Positions 22,721 to 26,901 of a DNA stretch of 26,901 nt are shown here, in pieces. Numbering within the stretch: the first letter of the stretch is position 1; every line of letters begins with the position of its first letter. Under the pieces are notes generated by a model. That model saw only the letters and a program-made list of their open reading frames with translations, ran no database searches and was not told the origin of the DNA. This DNA is from an uncultured Christensenellaceae bacterium (GTDB lineage Bacteria > Bacillota > Clostridia > Christensenellales > Borkfalkiaceae), in the NCBI GenBank assembly GCA_910588685.1, contig CAJUPX010000024.1, forward strand, positions 1 to 26,901, read 5' to 3'. A program made the translations under genes and the position numbers.

Positions 22721-23634
22721 TATTTACCCATTTTACCTATGGCGTTCTGCAAATCGGTTTGCATATCATAGCAAGCCTCGCGCGCAGCCTCGGCGAAGTC
22801 GAATTTTGCGTATTTGGGATTTTTATAAGCGCAGAGTATACCGCGCGAATTGTTTACTATACCGCCGAGCCCCTTTTTGTCAAAGCACACGCTGAGCATT
22901 TGCGCGTTTGCGCCCTGCGCGCCGTAGCCGGGAATAAGGAAAAACGTGTTGGGCAGGAGCTTGCGGAGATTTTCCGCCTCTTCGGGGTGGGTTGCGCCAA
23001 CTACCGCGCCGACTTCCGAATAGCCCTGTTTACCCATACACTCTTTGCCCCATTCGGCGACGAGCTCTCCCATCTGTTCGTAAACGTATTTTCCGTTTTC
23101 AAGCTTTAAATTCTGCAGCTCGCCGCTCGAAGGGTTGGACGTTTTTACGAGCACGAAAATAGATTTGTCGCAGCTTTTGATATCGTCGATAAAGGGCTTT
23201 ATGCCGTCAGTACCGAGATAGCCGTTGACCGTGAGCATATCGGCGGGAAATGCCCTTAATTCCTTATCGTTGACCACCGTTTTGCCTATGTATGCTTTGG
23301 AATAACAAGCCGCCGTTGAACCTATGTCGTTGCGCTTGCAGTCGGCAATTACCGTAAGACTTTTTTTGCGGGCGTATTTCAGGGTGTTTTCGTACGCTTT
23401 TATACCCGCCGAACCGTACATTTCATAATACGCTATCTGCACTTTTACCGCGGGCACTATGTCGTATACCCGGTCTATTATAGCTTTATTGAACTCGGTT
23501 ATAGCGTTCGCCGCGCCTTTGAGGTCGGTTATTCCCGCTTTCATTTCGTCGGGAAGATAGTCAAAGCTTGTATCGAGCCCCACACAGGTGGGGTTTTGCA
23601 TTGCCTTAATCTTTTTGATAAGCTTGTCAATCAT
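22720..23634 (-). CDS. pyrF: Orotidine 5'-phosphate decarboxylase (long type)
   Basis: 304 residues, the longer subfamily as found in Clostridia. Catalytic motif ADCKRNDIGSTAACY (Asp-Lys-Asp tetrad part). CVGLDTSFDYLP is near the start, and the C-terminal GYGAQGANAQML binds the phosphate. It makes UMP from OMP. GAGGA lies before the ATG. It starts 6 bases after pyrC. Confidence 0.95.
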   Translation of the reverse strand: MIDKLIKKIKAMQNPTCVGLDTSFDYLPDEMKAGITDLKGAANAITEFNKAIIDRVYDIVPAVKVQIAYYEMYGSAGIKAYENTLKYARKKSLTVIADCKRNDIGSTAACYSKAYIGKTVVNDKELRAFPADMLTVNGYLGTDGIKPFIDDIKSCDKSIFVLVKTSNPSSGELQNLKLENGKYVYEQMGELVAEWGKECMGKQGYSEVGAVVGATHPEEAENLRKLLPNTFFLIPGYGAQGANAQMLSVCFDKKGLGGIVNNSRGILCAYKNPKYAKFDFAEAAREACYDMQTDLQNAIGKMGK

Positions 23635-23640
23635 TGTATT

Positions 23641-24915
23641 TTACTCCTCGTTTTTGTATTTTATATCGCCGTCTACTATTGTATAAACAACTTTACCGTA
23701 GACTTTATAACCTTTAAACGGCGTATTTTTGCCTTTGGATTTGAATTTTTCAGGGTCGATTACATAGCTTGCGGAAAGGTCTACCACCGCTAAATCAGCG
23801 GGTAAGCCCTCCTTTATTTCGCCAGTGCCGAGCCCTAAAATCCGGGCGGGGATTGCGCTCATTTTTTGCGAAAGCTCGCAGAGCGTTAAAACGCCGGATT
23901 TTACAAGATAAGTGTAGCTGAGCGCAAAGCTCGTTTCTATTCCGCTTATACCGAACGCCGCGAGGTTGTATTCAACCTGCTTATCTTTTACGGAATGGGG
24001 CGCGTGGTCGGTAACTATACAGTCGAGCGTGCCGTCTTTAAGAGCGTTGCATACGGCGAGCCTGTCTTTTTCCTCTCTGACCGGCGGATTGACCTTTGTA
24101 TCGGTGTCGTAGCCGGTTATAATATCGTCCGTAAGGATAAAATAGTGCGGGCACGTTTCGGCGGTGACTTTTACGCCGCGGGCTTTCGCGCTCCTTATTA
24201 TCTCCACGCCGCTGTACGTGGAAACGTGACAGACGTGTACGGGAACGTTTAAACTTTCGGCAAGCGCGATATCGCGGGCTATCATTATATCCTCCGCCGC
24301 GCGCAGACTGCCTTTTAACCCGGTGAGCGTGGAATTATATCCCTCGTTCACAACTCCGCCGTCAACGAGTTTTTTATCCTCGCAGTGACAAAGACATTTG
24401 AGGTTAAAACCGTTTGCATATTCCATTGCAAGACGCATTACGTAGGAATTTTCAACTGACGTTCCGTCGTCGCTCAAAGCTACTGCGCCCGCCGCTTTCA
24501 TTTTGCCTATGTCGGAAAGACTTTCGCCCTGCTCGCCGCGCGTTATTGCGCCTATCGGATAAATTTTGCAGAGGTTTACTTCCTTTGCGCGGTTGATTAT
24601 ATAACTGACCACAACCGCGTTGTCGCAGACGGGGTTGGTATTAGGCATACAGCAAACGGAAGTGACTCCGCCCGCCACAGCCGCAAGCGAACCGCTTAAA
24701 ATATCCTCTTTACCCTCGAAGCCGGGCTCGCGCAGATGCACGTGCATATCCACAAGACCGGGGATTACGTGTTTACCCTCGGCGTTTACAACCGTGCAGC
24801 CGCCGGACGGAATATTAACTCCGATTTTTGTTATTTTACCGTCTTCGGCGAGTAAATCGCACTTTTTTTCGCCGTCGGGAAGCACGAGCGTGCCGTCTTT
24901 TATAAGCAGTTTCAT
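23641..24915 (-). CDS. pyrC: Dihydroorotase
   Basis: 424 residues, the class I (Bacillus-type) form. Metal-binding VDMHVHLREPG at about 57, ALSDDGTSV, LKCLCHCED, VHVCHVST and CIVTDHAPHS are visible. It closes carbamoyl-aspartate to dihydroorotate in the cytoplasm. The ATG overlaps the pyrB stop (ATGA), as is common for PyrB and class I PyrC. Confidence 0.97.
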   Translation of the reverse strand: MKLLIKDGTLVLPDGEKKCDLLAEDGKITKIGVNIPSGGCTVVNAEGKHVIPGLVDMHVHLREPGFEGKEDILSGSLAAVAGGVTSVCCMPNTNPVCDNAVVVSYIINRAKEVNLCKIYPIGAITRGEQGESLSDIGKMKAAGAVALSDDGTSVENSYVMRLAMEYANGFNLKCLCHCEDKKLVDGGVVNEGYNSTLTGLKGSLRAAEDIMIARDIALAESLNVPVHVCHVSTYSGVEIIRSAKARGVKVTAETCPHYFILTDDIITGYDTDTKVNPPVREEKDRLAVCNALKDGTLDCIVTDHAPHSVKDKQVEYNLAAFGISGIETSFALSYTYLVKSGVLTLCELSQKMSAIPARILGLGTGEIKEGLPADLAVVDLSASYVIDPEKFKSKGKNTPFKGYKVYGKVVYTIVDGDIKYKNEE

Positions 24916-25841
24916 AAATTATTTTTCTCCCTGTACTCCGAAAGCAGCTTTAACAGCGCCATTCGCACGGCAACGCCGTTTGTAACCTGTTCCAAAATAA
25001 GGCTGTCCTTTCCGTCGATTAACTGCGGGGTAAGCTCCACGCCCCTGTTCACGGGACCGGGGTGCAATATTACGGCGTCCTTTTTGGCGAGTTTTAGAAT
25101 ACCGTCGTTTACGCCGTAGAATTTAGAGTATTCGGACAGCGAAGGTATAAGCCCGCCGTTCATTCTTTCAAGCTGTATTCTGAGCCCCATTACCGCGTCC
25201 GCGCCTTCAACCGCCTCTTCGCGGCTCTTGCAGATATGCGCGCCCAGCTTGTCCATTTCGGCGGGAATCATAGTCGCAGGAGCGTACATATAAACTTCTG
25301 CGCCGGCTTTTTGCAGTCCGAACAGATTGCTCATTGCAACGCGGCTGTGTTTTAAATCGCCGAGGATTGCAATTTTAAGTCCTTTTAATTTGCCGTAGCG
25401 GTTGCGTATAGTAAACATATCCAAAAGCGCCTGCGTGGGATGCTCGTGCATACCGTCGCCGCCGTTTAAAACGCTTGCCGTCACGTTTTCGGCGAGAAGC
25501 GCGGGCGCGCCCGCCATACTGTGGCGGATTACGATAAAATCCACGTTCATCGCGTTCAACGTTTTACCCGTGTCGATAAGAGTTTCGCCTTTCGATACCG
25601 AGCTTGCCGCAACGGAAATATTAATTTCGGTTGCGCCGAGCACCTTGCCCGCAAGCTCGAACGAGGTTCGCGTTCTCGTGCTGTTTTCGTAAAAAAGCGT
25701 GACGAGCGTTTTTCCTTTTAATAAATCGGAGCCCGTTTTTTTCAAAAGCAGCTCTTTCATCTTTACGGCGGTATTTAAAATTTCCTCAATTTCTTCCGCC
25801 GTGAGATTTTGTAACCCGATTAAATCTTTGTGACTGTACAT
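24912..25841 (-). CDS. pyrB: Aspartate carbamoyltransferase, catalytic subunit
   Basis: 309 residues. Carbamoyl-phosphate site ENSTRTRTSFELAGK at about 53-67, HPTQALLDMFTI, and HPGPVNRGVE near the C-terminus. It catalyses the committed step of pyrimidine synthesis. No pyrI regulatory subunit gene follows; pyrC comes directly, so the enzyme is likely the unregulated trimer or a PyrC complex. The ribosome site is weak (TTGGTAAAATTAT). A leader with a peptide and a terminator hairpin lies upstream, pointing to attenuation. Confidence 0.97.
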   Translation of the reverse strand: MYSHKDLIGLQNLTAEEIEEILNTAVKMKELLLKKTGSDLLKGKTLVTLFYENSTRTRTSFELAGKVLGATEINISVAASSVSKGETLIDTGKTLNAMNVDFIVIRHSMAGAPALLAENVTASVLNGGDGMHEHPTQALLDMFTIRNRYGKLKGLKIAILGDLKHSRVAMSNLFGLQKAGAEVYMYAPATMIPAEMDKLGAHICKSREEAVEGADAVMGLRIQLERMNGGLIPSLSEYSKFYGVNDGILKLAKKDAVILHPGPVNRGVELTPQLIDGKDSLILEQVTNGVAVRMALLKLLSEYREKNNL

Positions 25842-25857
25842 ATAATTTTACCAAATC

Positions 25858-25905
25858 AAAAAATAAAAGCGGCAGCACCTCTTATTGGGGCGCTTTTCCG
25901 CTTTT
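25858..25905 (-). terminator. Attenuator hairpin in the pyr leader
   Basis: On the - strand AAAAGCGG (25905-25898) pairs with CCGCTTTT (25872-25865), and inside it AGCGCC (25894-25889) with GGTGCT (25879-25874), one G-T pair. ATTTTTTG follows (25864-25857). This is an intrinsic terminator placed 16 bases before the pyrB ATG, downstream of the operon promoter, so it must be bypassed for operon expression. Confidence 0.8.
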
Positions 25906-25941
25906 TAATGTAAGTTTGTAATTTATATTGCTAAAAACCAT
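25882..25941 (-). CDS. Putative pyr leader peptide (19 residues)
   Basis: ATG at 25941 and TAA at 25884-25882 give MVFSNINYKLTLKSGKAPQ. AAGG lies 11 bases before the ATG, a modest ribosome site. The stop codon is inside the loop of the attenuator hairpin, so a ribosome at the end of the peptide would cover the 3' arm and stop terminator formation. The early RNA contains a run of five U (GUUUUU). This geometry is that of translation-coupled, UTP-sensitive attenuation as in enterobacterial pyrBI. The peptide itself has no recognised similarity; the role is inference. Confidence 0.5.
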   Translation of the reverse strand: MVFSNINYKLTLKSGKAPQ

Positions 25942-25961
25942 ATTTTTTTCTGCCTTACAAA
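25915..25961 (-). repeat. Secondary stem in the pyr leader
   Basis: On the - strand TTTGTAA (25961-25955) and TTACAAA (25921-25915) are exact reverse complements enclosing the start of the leader peptide. In RNA the stem could slow the polymerase or hide the leader ribosome site until translation begins. Only 7 pairs, AT-rich, so its importance is uncertain. Confidence 0.4.
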
Positions 25962-25970
25962 TCTGAATGA

Positions 25971-26000
25971 ATTATATCATATATATAAAATGCTTGTAAA
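25971..26000 (-). promoter_or_regulatory. Promoter of the pyr operon
   Basis: On the - strand TTTACA (26000-25995), 18 bases, TATAAT (25976-25971). Transcription should start near 25964, giving a leader of about 122 bases. No PyrR-binding consensus was seen by eye in that leader. Confidence 0.75.
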
Positions 26001-26030
26001 GCGTTTGAGTTGAATTTTATTATAACATAG

Positions 26031-26060
26031 AAAAAGCCCCAAAATCAAGGGTTTTTGGGC
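26031..26060 (-). terminator. Terminator after the right-edge mobile genes
   Basis: On the - strand GCCCAAAAAC pairs with GTTTTGGGGC-type sequence (26060-26036) and is followed by TTTTT (26035-26031). It would end transcripts coming from the 26159-26497 gene just before the pyr promoter, insulating the pyr operon. Confidence 0.7.
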
Positions 26061-26061
26061 A

Positions 26062-26158
26062 ATTATGTAGGAATAGGCTATGAATAAACGAAGCCTAACT
26101 GCTCTTTTCTGCTTTTAACTACAACTTCATATAAAATATAAACGTCTTCCTTTTGGAC
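26062..26158. other. Intergenic stretch without a gene
   Basis: I see no open frame with a ribosome site here. TAGGCT (26074-26079) and AGCCTA (26092-26097) form a short inverted repeat with a 12-base loop. The junction between chromosomal sequence and the right-hand mobile region must lie somewhere between the pyr promoter and 26159, possibly here, but no repeat marks it clearly. Confidence 0.4.
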
Positions 26159-26497
26159 TCAATCTTTAGGTTTCTGACTTCTTTTCCTATCGACTGGTCT
26201 GTCCTGTATCGGAAGGCGTTTTACTTCTTCAATTATTCGTGCTGCCGAACCATTTCCGCCAAGTCCGGCATAAGGGTCATATAAATAATCAACCAAGTTT
26301 TCATACTCATCGGGCGTAATATATCCTCTCTTTATATACTTTTTGCCCAAGTCCATTATTCGGTCATGCCCAAGACCTTTCAACATTTTAGATTTAATGT
26401 CCTTTCGATTTAATCTGTTCTGAATTAGCGACCACAGTCCTGTTGATGCTAAAATTGAACCCAAGAAACCAAATATAAGCGGTAACCAAAATTCCAT
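26159..26497 (-). CDS. Small membrane-anchored phage-type protein
   Basis: 112 residues from the ATG at 26497, with AGGAG 5 bases upstream; the open frame upstream is only reverse-transcriptase sequence in another frame. The N-terminus MEFWLPLIFGFLGSILAS is a hydrophobic segment, then basic residues (NRLNRKDIKSKM). A soluble part follows with GLGHDRIMDLGKKYIKRGYI, then DEYENLVDYLYDPYAGLGGN and ARIIEEVKRLPI. I have seen this pattern in prophage genes of Bacillota, where it is hypothetical. It starts one base after the reverse transcriptase stop, so it is translated with it. Holin-like or anchoring roles are possible but not shown. Confidence 0.75.
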   Translation of the reverse strand: MEFWLPLIFGFLGSILASTGLWSLIQNRLNRKDIKSKMLKGLGHDRIMDLGKKYIKRGYITPDEYENLVDYLYDPYAGLGGNGSAARIIEEVKRLPIQDRPVDRKRSQKPKD

Positions 26498-26498
26498 A

Positions 26499-26901
26499 TT
26501 ACTCCTGTTCTGTGATAACCATTTTCTTCTGCACAATATTTACGCGCTTATTGAAAAGGTCTTCATACAATTTAATTAAATTTTTTCTTTGAATTTTTGT
26601 CAGCAATTTATAGTAAGAGCCCATCCAGCTTTTGAATGTATTTTCAACATTTTCGTACGTAGAAGAGCCTTCTAAAACCTTAACAGCTAACTTTTTAAGT
26701 TTACGACGGAAACTAACTACTCTATCGGGATTTAATTTTTTATAAAGTTTCCCATCATCTTTTAAATCATAAATAACTTGCAGGAATTTATACGAACTAC
26801 AAAGCTTTACAATTCTTGTCTTTTTTGTGTTAATATGTATTCCAAGATCTTCGACTATTTGACAGATATTGCAATAAATATCAATCAGCTCTTCTTTTGT
26901 T
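26499..26901 (-). CDS. Reverse transcriptase (RNA-directed DNA polymerase), C-terminal part
   Basis: The frame is open to the window edge; 133 residues plus the stop are visible. They fit the end of the palm and the thumb of bacterial reverse transcriptases: LGIHINTKKTRIVKL, then YKFLQVIYDL, DDGKLYKKLNPDRVVSFRRK and LKKLA, then a helical thumb with FKSWMGSYYKLL. The catalytic YxDD motif should lie just outside. The type cannot be fixed from the thumb alone: a diversity-generating retroelement, a phage-borne orphan or a defence reverse transcriptase are all possible. No group II intron RNA structure or maturase end follows; instead a small membrane protein is co-encoded. Confidence 0.75.
   Translation of the reverse strand, partial: TKEELIDIYCNICQIVEDLGIHINTKKTRIVKLCSSYKFLQVIYDLKDDGKLYKKLNPDRVVSFRRKLKKLAVKVLEGSSTYENVENTFKSWMGSYYKLLTKIQRKNLIKLYEDLFNKRVNIVQKKMVITEQE

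Larger units (their letters stand above)
26062..26901 (-). mobile_element. Edge of a second mobile region (prophage-like), partial
   Basis: Two genes on the - strand, a reverse transcriptase and a small membrane-anchored protein, are of the kind I associate with prophages of gut Bacillota. The stretch is clearly more AT-rich than the pyr operon. Only about 0.8 kb is visible. No integrase, structural gene or attachment site is in the window, so prophage identity is inference. Confidence 0.5.

Noticed and set aside
25842..26158. Template repeat of a diversity-generating retroelement near the reverse transcriptase
   Set aside because: This region contains the pyr leader and terminators. I saw no repeat pair differing mainly at adenines; such a pair would have to be outside the window.
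1..26901. CRISPR array or tandem direct repeats
   Set aside because: No regularly spaced repeats of 25-40 bases were seen; the only repeated coding text is the acidic tail of ribF.

Overview
The window looks like a chromosomal segment of a Clostridia-type member of the Bacillota (Firmicutes), probably an uncultured gut lineage; I cannot name the genus. The evidence is the gene order nrdR-ispG-(polC position)-rimP-nusA-ylxR-ylxQ-infB-rbfA-nrnA-truB-ribF, a pyrB-pyrC-pyrF-pyrK-pyrD-pyrE operon using the NAD-linked PyrK/PyrD type of dihydroorotate dehydrogenase, strong GGAGG-type ribosome sites and sigma-70/SigA-type promoters. The core genes are moderately GC-rich; both ends of the window are more AT-rich by eye and carry mobile-element genes.

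Layout. (1) Positions 1 to about 3150, + strand: the end of an integrative mobilizable element of the Tn4451/TnpX type. It holds the C-terminal part of a MobV relaxase, a small probable DNA-binding protein behind a promoter with a large palindrome, a TnpW-like gene broken by two in-frame stops, and a large serine recombinase with three hairpins behind it. (2) 3160-5777, - strand: DUF5662, dtd, efp and an M24 aminopeptidase whose promoter leaves almost no 5' leader. (3) 5833-17983, - strand: a long, tightly packed translation/transcription operon from nrdR to an endonuclease IV-like gene, often with 1-8 nt overlaps. In the polC position there is only a 510-residue protein with the OB and exonuclease parts of PolC. 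There are promoters before nrdR (with a NrdR box inside it) and before rimP (followed by a perfect terminator-like hairpin). (4) 18095-19820, + strand: a tRNA-Thr(CGU) with promoter and terminator, a putative membrane-anchored SPOR-like protein and a CE4 polysaccharide deacetylase. (5) 19842-26000, - strand: the pyrimidine operon, with an unrecognised two-helix membrane protein between pyrK and pyrD. Its leader encodes a 19-residue peptide whose stop codon lies in the loop of the terminator hairpin, an arrangement like enterobacterial pyrBI attenuation. (6) 26036-26901, - strand: a terminator, a small membrane-anchored prophage-type protein and the C-terminal part of a reverse transcriptase, i.e. 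the edge of a second mobile region.

Together, regions 2-5 are housekeeping: UMP synthesis, ribosome maturation and initiation, flavin and isoprenoid synthesis, tRNA proofreading and cell-wall modification. The most notable points are the pyr leader, the polymerase-less PolC-like protein, the rimP leader hairpin, the NrdR box, the damaged tnpW and the reverse transcriptase at the right edge. All family calls are made from recognised motifs in the translated sequence; no database search was run.
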